NCBI RefSeq assembly: GCF_019511525.1
Contig: NZ_JAEUAT010000002.1
Coordinates: 372,001-436,000 of the forward strand
Direction: 5' to 3'
DNA: 64,000 nt
Source: Rhizobium cauense
GTDB lineage: Bacteria > Pseudomonadota > Alphaproteobacteria > Rhizobiales > Rhizobiaceae
Under the pieces are notes generated by a model. It was not told the origin of the DNA, did not search any database, and saw only the letters and a list, made by a program, of their open reading frames with translations. A program made the position numbers and the translations under genes. Shown here piece by piece: positions 39,677 through 49,214 of the stretch (the stretch's first letter is position 1; each line of letters starts with the position of its first letter).

Positions 39677-42600
39677 ATGGCGGGTGGGGAGAAGGACGCG
39701 GAAAGCGGTTTCATCGGCGGTACGCCGGGCTTCGTTCACCTGCGGGTCCACTCGGCCTATTCGTTGCTTGAGGGCGCGCTGCCACTCAAGAAGATCCTCT
39801 ACAAGGCATCGGGCGATAGCCAGCCAGCTATCGCCATTACCGACACCAACAATCTTTTCGTCGCTCTCGAGTTCTCACAGAAAGCGATGGATGAGGGCTT
39901 GCAGCCGATCATCGGCTGTCAGGTCTCGATCGATATGGAAGACGGTCTGGAGACGGAAAGGCGCGGCGGCCAGCAGGCGCTCGTCAAGTTCCCGTCGCTA
40001 GTGCTCTTGGCAGCCACGGACGCCGGCTATGAGCGGCTCGTGGATCTCGTCAGTCGCGCCTACCTTGGCGGCGAGGGGAATGGCTCGATTCATATTCGGT
40101 CCTCGTGGCTCGATGAGATCGGGACGGACGGCCTGATCGCGTTGACCGGAGCCTCGACGGGGCCGATCGACATGGCAATCAAGGACGGGCACGCGGCGCA
40201 GGCCGAGGCGCGTCTTCTGCTGCTGAAGCGCCATTTCGGCGATCGGCTCTATGTCGAGCTGCAGCGCCACGGCACCTATGACAAGCGCCACGAGCAGAAG
40301 ATCATCGGCCTCGCATACGAGCATGACCTGCCGCTGGTTGCCACCAACGAAGCGTTTTTCCCGACTCGTGAGGACTATGACGCGCACGACGCCCTGATGG
40401 CCGTCGCTCATAACGCCATCGTCTCGGATGATACGCGTTTCCGCCTGACGCCAGATCACTATCTGAAAAGCCGCGCCGAGATGGCAAAGCTTTTCTCCGA
40501 TCTGCCGGAAGCGCTGGAAAACACCATCGAGATTGCCCGGCGCTGCTCCTTCATCCTGAAGACGCGCAAGCCGATCCTGCCACGGTTCACCGGCGCCACG
40601 GCCGATCCTGAGGAAGCGGAGCGCGAGGAAGCGCTCGAACTGCGCCGGCAGGCGGAGGAGGGGCTGGACAATCGCCTCGGCACGCTCGGCCTGTCTCCAG
40701 GCTATGAGGAGAAGGATTACCGCGAACGGCTGGAATTCGAGCTCAGCGTTATCGAGCGCATGAAGTTCCCCGGCTACTTCCTCATCGTTTCGGACTTCAT
40801 CAAATGGGCAAAGCAGCATGACATTCCGGTCGGTCCGGGCCGCGGTTCGGGCGCGGGGTCGCTCGTCGCTTACGCACTGACGATCACCGACGTCGATCCG
40901 CTGCGCTTCTCGCTCCTCTTCGAACGCTTCCTCAATCCGGAACGTGTTTCGATGCCCGACTTCGATATCGACTTCTGCCAGGATCGCCGCGAAGAGGTGA
41001 TCCGCTACGTGCAGCGAAAATACGGGCGCGAACAGGTCGCGCAGATCATCACCTTCGGTTCGCTGCAGGCGCGTGCGGCATTGCGCGACGTCGGCCGTGT
41101 GCTGGAGATGCCTTACGGTCAGGTCGACAAGATCTGCAAGCTGGTACCGAACAATCCGGCCAACCCGACGCCGCTGTCAAAGGCGATCGAGGAAGAACCG
41201 AAGCTGCAGGAGGAGGCCGACAAGGAGCCCGTCGTTGCCCGCCTGCTCGATATCGCGCAGAAGATCGAAGGTCTCTACCGCCACGCATCGACGCACGCTG
41301 CCGGTATCGTCATCGGTGACCGCCCGCTGTCCAAGCTAGTGCCGATGTACCGCGATCCGCGCTCCGACATGCCAGTCACCCAGTTCAACATGAAGTGGGT
41401 CGAGCAGGCCGGCCTCGTCAAATTCGACTTCCTCGGTCTGAAGACGTTGACCACGTTGAAGGTCGCCGTCGATTTCGTGGCCAAGCGCGGCATCAAGGTC
41501 GACCTTGCTTCGATCCCGCTCGACGACAAGCTGACCTACGAGATGCTCTCGCGCGGCGAAACCGTCGGCGTGTTCCAGGTGGAAAGTGCGGGCATGCGCA
41601 AGGCGCTGATCGGCATGCGGCCGGACTGCATCGAAGACATCATCGCGCTCGTGGCCCTCTATCGCCCGGGCCCGATGGAAAACATCCCGACCTACAACGC
41701 CCGCAAGCACGGGGAGGAGGAGATCGAGTCGATCCATCCGACGATCGACTATCTGCTCAAGGAAACACAGGGCGTTATCGTCTACCAGGAACAGGTGATG
41801 CAGATCGCCCAGGTGCTGTCGGGTTACTCGCTCGGCGAGGCCGACCTTCTGCGCCGCGCCATGGGTAAGAAGATCAAGGCGGAGATGGACCAGCAGCGCG
41901 AGCGCTTCGTCGTCGGTGCCGTGAAGAACGGCGTGTCGAAGCCGCAGGCCGACAACATCTTCGAACTGCTCGCAAAGTTCGCCAACTACGGCTTCAACAA
42001 GTCGCACGCTGCCGCCTACGCGATCGTCTCCTATCAGACGGCCTACATGAAGGCGCATTACCCGGTCGAGTTCCTCGCCGCGTCGATGACGCTCGATATG
42101 TCGAACACCGAAAAGGTCAACGACTTCCGCCAGGACGCCAAGCGCCTCGAGATCGAGGTGATCCCGCCGTCGGTGCAGACCTCGTTCCGCCACTTCGAGA
42201 CCGGTGATAGCAGGATCTACTATGCGCTGGCCGCATTGAAGGGGGTCGGGGAATCTGCCGTCGATCATATCGTGGCGGTGCGTGGTGGCACGCCATTCGC
42301 GAGCCTGGAGGATTTCTGCCTGCGCATCGATCCCAAGCAGGTGAACCGTCGCGTGCTGGAGAGCCTGATCTTTGCCGGTGCTTTCGATTGCTTCGGGCTC
42401 GATCGCGCGCAACTGGCAGGTGGTCTCGACCGCATCATGGGCTATGCCCAGCGTGCGCAGGAAAACAAGCTGAGTGGCCAGTCGGACATCTTCGGAAGCG
42501 CTCTGTCGTCCGGCCCCGAGAAAATCTCGCTGCCGCCGTTCTCGCCGTGGCTGGCTTCAGAGAAACTGCTTAAGGAATTCCAGGTCCTTGGCTTTTACCT

Positions 42601-43174
42601 GACAGCGCATCCGCTCGACAGCTACCAGAGCATTCTGCAGAAGATGCGAGTGCAGACCTTTGCGGAGTTTTCGGCCGCGGTGAAGCAGGGAGCGAGCAAC
42701 GGTCGCCTTGCGGGCACTGTCATTTCGAAGCAGGAACGCAAGACGCGAACCGGCAACAAGATGGGCATCATCGTGTTCTCGGATTCGTCGGGTCAGTTCG
42801 AAGCCGTGCTGTTTTCCGAGATGCTGAACCAGTATCGCGACGTGTTGGAGTCCGGAAAATCGTTCGTGATCACGGCGACCGGCGAGGAGCGGCCAGAAGG
42901 TATCGGCCTTCGCTTGCAGACGATTCAATCGCTCGAGGAGAAGTCTCTGCAGATGCAGAAGGCTCTTCGTGTCTATGTGCGCGATTCCGGGCCGCTTCGC
43001 GCCGTCGCGGCCCACCTGAATGCCAAGGGCGATGGCCTAGTCTCCTTCATCGTCATCAAGGAAGAGGGCAAGCGCGAGGTGGAGGTCGAGCTTCCGCAGA
43101 AGTATCGCATCACGCCCGAGATTGCCGCAGCGCTTCGCGCAGCACCCGGGGTCATCGACGTCGAGTTGGTCTGA
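39677..43174 (+). CDS. dnaE: DNA polymerase III subunit alpha
   Basis: A 1165-residue replicative polymerase. The N-terminal PHP domain begins FVHLRVHSAYSLLEGALPLK. The palm motifs PVGPGRGSGAGSLVAYAL and the metal-binding MPDFDIDFCQDRREEVI are intact, followed by the finger region, HhH and OB domains to the C-terminus. The ATG at 39677 has AAAGG six bases upstream; a TTG start 27 bases earlier is unlikely. This is the housekeeping dnaE1 type by length and neighbours, not the SOS dnaE2. It ends two bases before a convergent gene. Confidence 0.97.
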   Translation: MAGGEKDAESGFIGGTPGFVHLRVHSAYSLLEGALPLKKILYKASGDSQPAIAITDTNNLFVALEFSQKAMDEGLQPIIGCQVSIDMEDGLETERRGGQQALVKFPSLVLLAATDAGYERLVDLVSRAYLGGEGNGSIHIRSSWLDEIGTDGLIALTGASTGPIDMAIKDGHAAQAEARLLLLKRHFGDRLYVELQRHGTYDKRHEQKIIGLAYEHDLPLVATNEAFFPTREDYDAHDALMAVAHNAIVSDDTRFRLTPDHYLKSRAEMAKLFSDLPEALENTIEIARRCSFILKTRKPILPRFTGATADPEEAEREEALELRRQAEEGLDNRLGTLGLSPGYEEKDYRERLEFELSVIERMKFPGYFLIVSDFIKWAKQHDIPVGPGRGSGAGSLVAYALTITDVDPLRFSLLFERFLNPERVSMPDFDIDFCQDRREEVIRYVQRKYGREQVAQIITFGSLQARAALRDVGRVLEMPYGQVDKICKLVPNNPANPTPLSKAIEEEPKLQEEADKEPVVARLLDIAQKIEGLYRHASTHAAGIVIGDRPLSKLVPMYRDPRSDMPVTQFNMKWVEQAGLVKFDFLGLKTLTTLKVAVDFVAKRGIKVDLASIPLDDKLTYEMLSRGETVGVFQVESAGMRKALIGMRPDCIEDIIALVALYRPGPMENIPTYNARKHGEEEIESIHPTIDYLLKETQGVIVYQEQVMQIAQVLSGYSLGEADLLRRAMGKKIKAEMDQQRERFVVGAVKNGVSKPQADNIFELLAKFANYGFNKSHAAAYAIVSYQTAYMKAHYPVEFLAASMTLDMSNTEKVNDFRQDAKRLEIEVIPPSVQTSFRHFETGDSRIYYALAALKGVGESAVDHIVAVRGGTPFASLEDFCLRIDPKQVNRRVLESLIFAGAFDCFGLDRAQLAGGLDRIMGYAQRAQENKLSGQSDIFGSALSSGPEKISLPPFSPWLASEKLLKEFQVLGFYLTAHPLDSYQSILQKMRVQTFAEFSAAVKQGASNGRLAGTVISKQERKTRTGNKMGIIVFSDSSGQFEAVLFSEMLNQYRDVLESGKSFVITATGEERPEGIGLRLQTIQSLEEKSLQMQKALRVYVRDSGPLRAVAAHLNAKGDGLVSFIVIKEEGKREVEVELPQKYRITPEIAAALRAAPGVIDVELV

Positions 43175-43176
43175 CC

Positions 43177-44412
43177 TCAGCCTTTTGTGACGGTGATGAA
43201 GTCGGTTCCTTTGCCGGTCTCGGTCCCGAGGCCGGTATCGGAGATCGTCAGCGTCGAGCCGGTGGTCAGCATGCTGTCGATCTTGCGCCGCGTTTCCTCG
43301 GGAATATCAATGCGGCTCAGGGCATTGGTAATTGGCGTGCCCGAGATGATCGAGCTTTCGAGACTGCTGATGCCGAGTCGCGTCATGGTCGCGCGCGACA
43401 GCGTGTCGGGAAGCGTCGCGCCCATCCAGTCCGCTGAGCCGGTTTCGAAATCGACGTTGTGGACAAAGAAGAAGTGCGTGCCGAGGGCAAGGCCAGGGTT
43501 TGCAATCGAGATCGGCGCCTCGAGAACAGGCTGAAAGCCTTGGCGGATCATGATGACACCGTTCGGCCGCGTACCCTTGTCGGCCGCGGCATAGACCGCC
43601 TTGATGAGCGCGTCACTCATTGGTGACTTGTCTGCGGTTGGCTCCACCGGATATCGCAATTTGAAATCGCTGATCGCCTGCAGCGTTGCCGATCCGAGCA
43701 AGCCGTCGGGTTCACCGACGACAAATCCGAGTTCATTCAGGTAGGTCTGGAGGTCAATGACTTCCTCGCGCTGACTGCGGCGTGTGATGAGAATGCGAAT
43801 CGGCGTGTCGTTCGTGGGGGGGCTGGCTGCGCGGTTTTGGGCACTCGGTAGCGCGACGTCGTTCATCGCGACCTGAATAGGAGCCTGTCCTATGGCCGGT
43901 CTCAGTGCAGCGTCCGAAAGCAGCGCCGGGGGCTCGGGCATGTCCGGTCGGAAGAGAGTCGGATGATTGATCGGTTCCGGGGTTAATTCGGCGTCGGCAA
44001 TGACAACCGGAACTCCCATCTGTGTCATGGTGTAGAGCTGCTTGGCGAAGGCAGCGGGCAGACGGACGCAGCCGTGTGATGCAGGATAGTTCGGTACCGA
44101 GTCCGACTCGTGAAGCGCGATACCGGACCAGGTCAGCCTCTGCATGAAGGGCATGGGCGCCGCCGAGTAGAGGTTGGACTCGTGATACTTCCTTTTCTCG
44201 ATGACGGAAAAGATGCCGCTTGGCGTGGTGTGGCCAGATTTACCCGTCGAGACCTTCGAGGTTGCGACGACGTCGGCGCCGTCATAGAGCGTGAGCGACT
44301 GCGCATCCTTCGATACGAAGATCTGCAGCGTACGTGCATCCGCCGCGAGCGCGGGGTGCACGAGTGCGGTGGCCGACAGCAAGCCGAGGCCGAAAACGAG
44401 ACGCGACAACAT
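43177..44412 (-). CDS. L,D-transpeptidase (YkuD) with peptidoglycan-binding domain
   Basis: A 411-residue exported cell-wall enzyme. It has a signal peptide (MLSRLVFGLGLLSATALVHP, then ALAAD). The YkuD domain carries the catalytic cluster ALHESDSVPNYPASHGCVRL with His101, His113, Cys115 and Arg117, and a peptidoglycan-binding-like helical region follows around 215-255 (LQTYLNELGFVVGEPDGLLG). It probably forms 3-3 cross-links or attaches proteins to peptidoglycan. The ATG at 44412 was chosen over an in-frame TTG three codons earlier. Confidence 0.9.
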   Translation of the reverse strand: MLSRLVFGLGLLSATALVHPALAADARTLQIFVSKDAQSLTLYDGADVVATSKVSTGKSGHTTPSGIFSVIEKRKYHESNLYSAAPMPFMQRLTWSGIALHESDSVPNYPASHGCVRLPAAFAKQLYTMTQMGVPVVIADAELTPEPINHPTLFRPDMPEPPALLSDAALRPAIGQAPIQVAMNDVALPSAQNRAASPPTNDTPIRILITRRSQREEVIDLQTYLNELGFVVGEPDGLLGSATLQAISDFKLRYPVEPTADKSPMSDALIKAVYAAADKGTRPNGVIMIRQGFQPVLEAPISIANPGLALGTHFFFVHNVDFETGSADWMGATLPDTLSRATMTRLGISSLESSIISGTPITNALSRIDIPEETRRKIDSMLTTGSTLTISDTGLGTETGKGTDFITVTKG

Positions 44413-44506
44413 ATGACTCAACCGATACGCAATACTTGAAACGCCAGCCTAAGCGCCGAAGCTTAAGGAAAACTTGAAATACGGAGCCTTGCGGCTGGCT
44501 CACATA

Positions 44507-45796
44507 CTAGTGATCGCGCTTGCCGCCGAAGGTATATCCGGTCTGGACGGTGCCTTTGCCGAACTTGTCGCGCAGCTTGTCCATTGCCGCTTCTGCGGCG
44601 GCCCTGCGGCCTGATTGCACATCGACAAGGTCGGGCGGATCAGCGCGCGCGGGGTCGCAAAGATCCGTCACACCGATCCCGATCAGGCGAAACTTGGTGC
44701 CGTCCGTCTCCTTCTCCAGGAGTTCCAGCCCGGTGCGGAAGATCCGGTCGGCAAGCTGAGTGGGGTCCTCAAGCTTGCGATTGCGGGTACGCAATTTGAA
44801 GTCCTTGGTCTTCATTTTCAGGACTACTGTCCGACCGGCAATATCGTGCTTTTTCAGCCGCCAGGACACTTTCTCGGAAAGACTGCGGAGGATCGGAACG
44901 AGCTCGTCGTAGCGCGAGATGTCATCGGAGAAGGTCGTTTCGGACGAAACGCTCTTTGCTGCGTCGTTCAGATGCACTTCGCGATCGTCGATGCCGCGGG
45001 AAAGACGCGCAAGCCGCTGCCCCATGCTGCCGTATCGGCGCATGAGGTCGCCTTCCTCCATTGTTTGCAGTTGGCCGATCGTTCGAATGCCGTCTGCCTC
45101 AAGCGTTGCCGCGAACGCCTTGCCGACGCCCCAGATGGTCGTCACCGGCCGCGGCGCGAGAAAGGACACGGCTTCCTCGCGGCCGATCACCGAGAAGCCC
45201 CTGGGCTTCTGCAAGTCGGACGCGACCTTGGCGAGAAACTTGCAATAGGAAAGGCCGACGGAGATGGTGATGCCGATCTCCTTCTCGATACGCTGGACGA
45301 ACTTGGCAAGCGTGCGCGCCGGCGGATCGTGATGCAGGCGTTCGGTTCCGCCAAGTTCCAGAAACGCCTCGTCGATCGAGAGTGGCTGAACCAGCGGCGT
45401 CAGCTCCTCCATCAGGGTGCGGACCTCGCGTCCGACCTTCACGTATTTCTCCATGTCGGGTCTGATGACAACGGCCTGCGGACACGCCTCCAAAGCCTTG
45501 AACATCGGCATCGCCGAACGAACGCCGTGGATGCGGGCAATGTAACAGGCTGTCGAGACCACCCCGCGCTTACCGCCACCGATGATAACGGGCTTGTCGG
45601 CTAGCTCGGGATTGTCACGCTTCTCGATTGCGGCGTAGAAGGCATCGCAATCGATATGTGCCAGCGTTAGCTCGTACAGCTCCTTGTGCCGTACCACGCG
45701 GGGACTGCCGCAAGCCGCGCAACGGCGCGTTTCGGCCTTCTGCTCGGCAAGGCAGTCGCGACAGAAGCCGGGTGTCTTGGCGTGCACAGGTGTCAT
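44507..45796 (-). CDS. dinB: DNA polymerase IV (Y family)
   Basis: A 429-residue error-prone translesion polymerase. The catalytic motifs [18 protein letters not shown] and [10 protein letters not shown] are intact, with the thumb HhH and little-finger domains following. The N-terminus has a four-Cys zinc-ribbon-like extension (Cys12, Cys15, Cys26, Cys29) absent from the E. coli enzyme. The ATG at 45796 has no strong ribosome site; an in-frame start at 45826 would lie upstream of the LexA box. The perfect LexA box right before the start indicates SOS control. Confidence 0.93.
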   Translation of the reverse strand: MTPVHAKTPGFCRDCLAEQKAETRRCAACGSPRVVRHKELYELTLAHIDCDAFYAAIEKRDNPELADKPVIIGGGKRGVVSTACYIARIHGVRSAMPMFKALEACPQAVVIRPDMEKYVKVGREVRTLMEELTPLVQPLSIDEAFLELGGTERLHHDPPARTLAKFVQRIEKEIGITISVGLSYCKFLAKVASDLQKPRGFSVIGREEAVSFLAPRPVTTIWGVGKAFAATLEADGIRTIGQLQTMEEGDLMRRYGSMGQRLARLSRGIDDREVHLNDAAKSVSSETTFSDDISRYDELVPILRSLSEKVSWRLKKHDIAGRTVVLKMKTKDFKLRTRNRKLEDPTQLADRIFRTGLELLEKETDGTKFRLIGIGVTDLCDPARADPPDLVDVQSGRRAAAEAAMDKLRDKFGKGTVQTGYTFGGKRDH

Positions 45797-45801
45797 GACG
45801 A

Positions 45802-45816
45802 GAACAAAGATTGAAC
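45802..45816. promoter_or_regulatory. LexA box of dinB
   Basis: GAAC-AAAGATT-GAAC on plus (GTTC-N7-GTTC in the gene's direction), six bases upstream of the dinB ATG. It is an exact match to the rhizobial LexA operator, and dinB is a standard SOS gene. Confidence 0.85.
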
Positions 45817-45912
45817 ATCGCAACATTAGCCTCTAAACTTTTGAGTCTCAAGAGAGGCTTGGAGGTTTGCGCTGGATATTGACTCCGTTTCGAGCAGGAC
45901 CGGCAGAAGCGG

Positions 45913-45940
45913 GATTACGGCCGCCTATGCGGCCGTAATC
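45913..45940 (-). terminator. Hairpin containing the stop codon of the HAD gene
   Basis: GATTACGGCCGC (45913-45924) and GCGGCCGTAATC (45929-45940) form a perfect 12-bp stem with a four-base loop. The stop codon of the minus-strand HAD gene falls in the loop. No U-run follows on the minus strand. Confidence 0.65.
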
Positions 45941-46596
45941 GCAACCCTGAGATTGTCCGCCGAAAAATGTGCCCTCAGCAGCTCTGCGGCGTGGCCCCAA
46001 TCTGTCGCGGCAACAATGTCTCCGACTGGGGATGGCGCGAATGCCTTGAAATCGGAATTGGCCATCATGGTCAGAAGCAGGCATTCCGGAACATGGTCTG
46101 CTACGGAGAGGAGATTGCGTTGCATGTCATCGATGAAAGCGACAGGCACGTTCCTGCGATCATGCAGTCTGGCGACTACAGGGCCCTTGGGTTCCACGGT
46201 GGCGATCAGATCGAAGGAAAGGTCGAGTTCATCAAGCAGCTTGCGCCGGATGCTGTGGTGATGAGGCGGCATTGCGGTCAGAAAGACAATGTCGGCGTCG
46301 GCGGAGAGCGCCTGCAGTGTTTCCACGGCCTTTTCAGCCGGGTTTTGCCAGAGGTGCTGGTTGGCGAAGAATATTTCCTCAAGAGAATCCACCGCGGCTT
46401 TGTCGAGCTCGCTGCCATCGAGGAGGGAGACGATGTTGCCGTAGAGGCGGAACGACCGGGGCAGGAGGTCGTAGCTATGCGAGCGCAGGAAAGCGGTAAA
46501 CGGAGAGAGAAACTCAAGGACCACCTCATCGATGTCGCAGACGATCAGGGGGCGGTCGCCGAGGCGCACCTGGCTTACGTTGGTAGCAATGTCCAT
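45925..46596 (-). CDS. HAD-like hydrolase family protein
   Basis: A 223-residue soluble protein with the HAD nucleophile motif as CDIDEVV (Asp21, Asp23) and later FLTAMPP (motif II Thr) and VAFIDDMQRN (motif IV Asp pair). It probably hydrolyses a phosphorylated small molecule, substrate unknown. GGGAG precedes the ATG at 46596; the frame extends 30 codons upstream into the neighbour. It follows the DUF3572 gene by two bases and its end is embedded in a hairpin. Confidence 0.75.
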   Translation of the reverse strand: MDIATNVSQVRLGDRPLIVCDIDEVVLEFLSPFTAFLRSHSYDLLPRSFRLYGNIVSLLDGSELDKAAVDSLEEIFFANQHLWQNPAEKAVETLQALSADADIVFLTAMPPHHHSIRRKLLDELDLSFDLIATVEPKGPVVARLHDRRNVPVAFIDDMQRNLLSVADHVPECLLLTMMANSDFKAFAPSPVGDIVAATDWGHAAELLRAHFSADNLRVAITAA

Positions 46597-46598
46597 GT

Positions 46599-46907
46599 TC
46601 AGTATTCTCCCGAGCCGAGTCCGGGCGGCGAAAAGTGCAGCCACGCTGCGTTCAATGTTTCGGGTGCAGTTCCGGTTGCCTGGCAAAAGGCCATGGCAGT
46701 CGGTTCGTGCTGCATGATGAAATCCATCATGCCGGAGAGAAATCCGGGCTCATTAAGGGCATGTCGGACCTGCGCGGGTTCGACGCCGGTCAATGCAAGG
46801 AAACGGCTGAACAAGTCTGGTTCGTTTGCGAGCCACGCGAGAACGGCGATTGCGGTCTGCTGCGGATCGGCCGCAAGTTGTTTCGAAGTCTTGAAGTTGC
46901 TTTGCAT
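46599..46907 (-). CDS. DUF3572 family protein
   Basis: A 102-residue all-helical protein matching the DUF3572 pattern (AIAVLAWLANEPDLFSRFLALTGVEP and DFIMQHEPTAMAFC). It is found in alphaproteobacteria next to divK, divergent from it as here. Function unknown. It forms a two-gene unit with the HAD gene. Confidence 0.8.
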   Translation of the reverse strand: MQSNFKTSKQLAADPQQTAIAVLAWLANEPDLFSRFLALTGVEPAQVRHALNEPGFLSGMMDFIMQHEPTAMAFCQATGTAPETLNAAWLHFSPPGLGSGEY

Positions 46908-46941
46908 TTTTCGGCGTAAGTTACCTATTTTTCAACCAAAT

Positions 46942-47003
46942 ACCGATAGTGTGCAGCTATCGGTTCTATGGAACCATGCCGTCGCATAAGCCTTTTTTAT
47001 GCG
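46942..47003. promoter_or_regulatory. Three consecutive inverted repeats before divK
   Basis: ACCGATAG/CTATCGGT (46942-46949, 46957-46964), GGTTC/GAACC (46962-46966, 46971-46975) and CGCATAA/TTATGCG (46983-46989, 46997-47003), all perfect, in the 133-base divergent gap. The first two overlap slightly, so they are alternative structures. They could be operators or leader structures of divK. Confidence 0.55.
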
Positions 47004-47040
47004 GAGTAGCGGTTACCGGAACGGACGTAGGACGCGTGTC

Positions 47041-47412
47041 ATGCCCAAACAGGTTATGATTGTAGAAGATAACGAGCTCAACATGAAGCTCTTTCGCGAC
47101 CTTATCGAGGCGTCTGGCTATACGACGATCCAGACGCGAAACGGCATGGAAGCGCTTGATCTTGCACGCAAATACCGTCCAGATCTGATCCTGATGGACA
47201 TTCAGCTCCCCGAGGTTTCCGGCCTCGAGGTTACAAAATGGCTGAAGGAAGACGACGATCTGCACGTCATTCCTGTTATCGCCGTGACTGCATTTGCCAT
47301 GAAGGGAGACGAGGAACGCATCCGCCAGGGCGGCTGCGAGGCCTATGTCTCCAAACCCATTTCAGTTCCTAAATTTATTGAGACGATCAAGACCTATTTG
47401 GGCGATGCCTGA
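47041..47412 (+). CDS. divK: Single-domain response regulator DivK
   Basis: A 123-residue receiver protein. The acidic pocket is IVEDNE, the phosphorylation site is Asp53 in [11 protein letters not shown], and the Thr and Lys switch residues are in AVTAFAM and YVSKPIS. There is no output domain. In alphaproteobacteria it relays cell-cycle phosphosignals to histidine kinases such as DivL/DivJ/PleC. The ATG at 47041 matches the standard start [12 protein letters not shown]. pleD follows 18 bases later. Confidence 0.96.
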   Translation: MPKQVMIVEDNELNMKLFRDLIEASGYTTIQTRNGMEALDLARKYRPDLILMDIQLPEVSGLEVTKWLKEDDDLHVIPVIAVTAFAMKGDEERIRQGGCEAYVSKPISVPKFIETIKTYLGDA

Positions 47413-47430
47413 CGCATCGGAAAGAAGCCT

Positions 47431-48801
47431 ATGACTGCGCGCATTCTGGTGGTTGATGATATTCCGGCTAACGTCAAGTTGCTCGAGGCGCGGCTGGTCG
47501 CCGAGTATTTCGACGTTCTAACGGCGGGCGACGGCTATCAAGCCCTGGCAATCTGCGAGCGAAACCAGGTCGATCTCGTCCTTCTCGATATCATGATGCA
47601 TGGAATGGACGGCTTCGAAGTGTGCGAGCGTCTGAAGGCCAACCCGAAGACCTCGCACATACCGGTGGTCATGGTAACGGCCCTGGATCAGTCGGCAGAC
47701 CGTGTTCGTGGCCTCAAGGCTGGCGCCGACGATTTTCTCACCAAGCCGGTTAACGACCTTCAACTGATCTCGCGCGTGAAAAGCCTTCTGCGGCTGAAGA
47801 CGCTCAGCGACGAACTGCGCATTCGCGCTGAAACCGCGCAGACGATGGGGATCGACGAGTTGCTGCGCTCGGGCGAGGGGCGGAGCGACGAATCGGGTCA
47901 GGTTCTGCTCGTCGACGGGCGCGCCAATTCGCAGGAGCGCATCATCAAGGCGCTAAAGCCTATCGCTGACGTTTCCGCGATTTCGGATCCGCAGGCGGCT
48001 CTTTTTGAGGCTGCGGAGAACCCGTTTGAGCTGGTCATCGTCAACGCCAATTTCGACGACTACGATCCGTTACGCCTGTGTTCGCAGCTCCGTTCTCTGG
48101 AGCGCACGCGTTTTCTGCCGCTCCTGATCATCACCGAGCAGGGGGACGACGATATGGTGATCCGGGCGCTGGAGCTCGGCGTCAATGACTACATTGTCCG
48201 ACCCGTCGATCCCAACGAACTCGTGGCACGCAGCCTGACGCAGATGCGCCGGAAGCGCTACAACGATCGCCTGCGTGCGAGCGTGAAGCAGACGATCGAG
48301 CTCGCTGTCACCGATCCGCTGACCGGGCTCAGCAACCGCCGCTACCTGGATAATCACCTGAGTACGCTGTTCAATCGCTCGATGGCGCGGGGGCGTCCCC
48401 TGTCTGTGCTGATTACGGATATCGATCGCTTCAAACAGGTCAACGACACCTATGGGCATGATGCCGGGGATGATGTGCTGCGGGAGTTTGCCGGCCGAAT
48501 TCGTTCTACGGTCCGTGGTGCTGATCTTGCCTGCCGCTACGGCGGTGAAGAATTCGTGGTGGTGATGCCCGATACCTCGCCGGAAGTAGCGGCAACTGTC
48601 GCGGAGCGGCTGCGCTCCGTGGTCGAGTCGACGCCGTTCGTCCTGAAGTCATCGGGGCAAGAGTTGAGCGTCACCGCGTCCTTCGGCATCTCATCGCGCA
48701 TCCCGTCGGTCATCACACCCGGACAGCTGATGAAGCAGGCCGACCTGGCGCTCTACGAAGCAAAAACGGGTGGTCGGAATCGCGTCGTCGCTGCCGCCTG
48801 A
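47431..48801 (+). CDS. pleD: Response regulator / diguanylate cyclase PleD
   Basis: A 456-residue protein with two receiver domains and a C-terminal GGDEF domain, as in Caulobacter PleD. The first receiver has Asp53 in LLDIMMHGMDGF. The second is degenerate. The cyclase active site is GGEEF at 371-375, and the inhibitory RxxD site is intact at 362-365 (RGAD). It makes cyclic di-GMP when phosphorylated, coupled to cell polarity. It is in operon with divK. Confidence 0.96.
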   Translation: MTARILVVDDIPANVKLLEARLVAEYFDVLTAGDGYQALAICERNQVDLVLLDIMMHGMDGFEVCERLKANPKTSHIPVVMVTALDQSADRVRGLKAGADDFLTKPVNDLQLISRVKSLLRLKTLSDELRIRAETAQTMGIDELLRSGEGRSDESGQVLLVDGRANSQERIIKALKPIADVSAISDPQAALFEAAENPFELVIVNANFDDYDPLRLCSQLRSLERTRFLPLLIITEQGDDDMVIRALELGVNDYIVRPVDPNELVARSLTQMRRKRYNDRLRASVKQTIELAVTDPLTGLSNRRYLDNHLSTLFNRSMARGRPLSVLITDIDRFKQVNDTYGHDAGDDVLREFAGRIRSTVRGADLACRYGGEEFVVVMPDTSPEVAATVAERLRSVVESTPFVLKSSGQELSVTASFGISSRIPSVITPGQLMKQADLALYEAKTGGRNRVVAAA

Positions 48802-49214
48802 TCGGCACTTCGTTCCAGCTTTTCGCGTCATCCACAGCTGCGTCGCGATGCGTTTCAAACAAGTAGTTCCAACAGAAAGCCGGCCATTCGATCGCGTGCC
48901 GGGCTGCTTCAAATCTATTGGTCCAAGCAAAGACACACCTGGGCTTGCGCTGAATATGAGAGATCTTCAGGTTTAGCCGGCGTTCGGTTGTGTCCGGGAG
49001 CTAAGCTCAAGTCTGGCGCTGCAGCGCCGGAAACTAACACTATTGTTCTATATTGCAGCGTTCCTTGCCAACTTTGGCGTTATTCTTGCTGCCGAACACG
49101 ATTCGATGGTCTAAAAACTGTCCTAAAGCCGTACTTTTAACCATAAAATCAACCTCAAAAATCTAACCATTAAGAATTTGTTGATTTTCTTCCGTTTTCG
49201 AGCAAATTATCGAG
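48802..49214. other. Intergenic region after pleD
   Basis: About 410 bases without a supported gene. The distal part is AT-rich and carries a TTAACCAT (49137-49144) and a CTAACCATTAAG (49163-49174), resembling CtrA sites of rhizobia, and a perfect inverted repeat AAAATCAAC/GTTGATTTT (49145-49153, 49180-49188). These lie just upstream of the probable small RNA. Confidence 0.5.
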
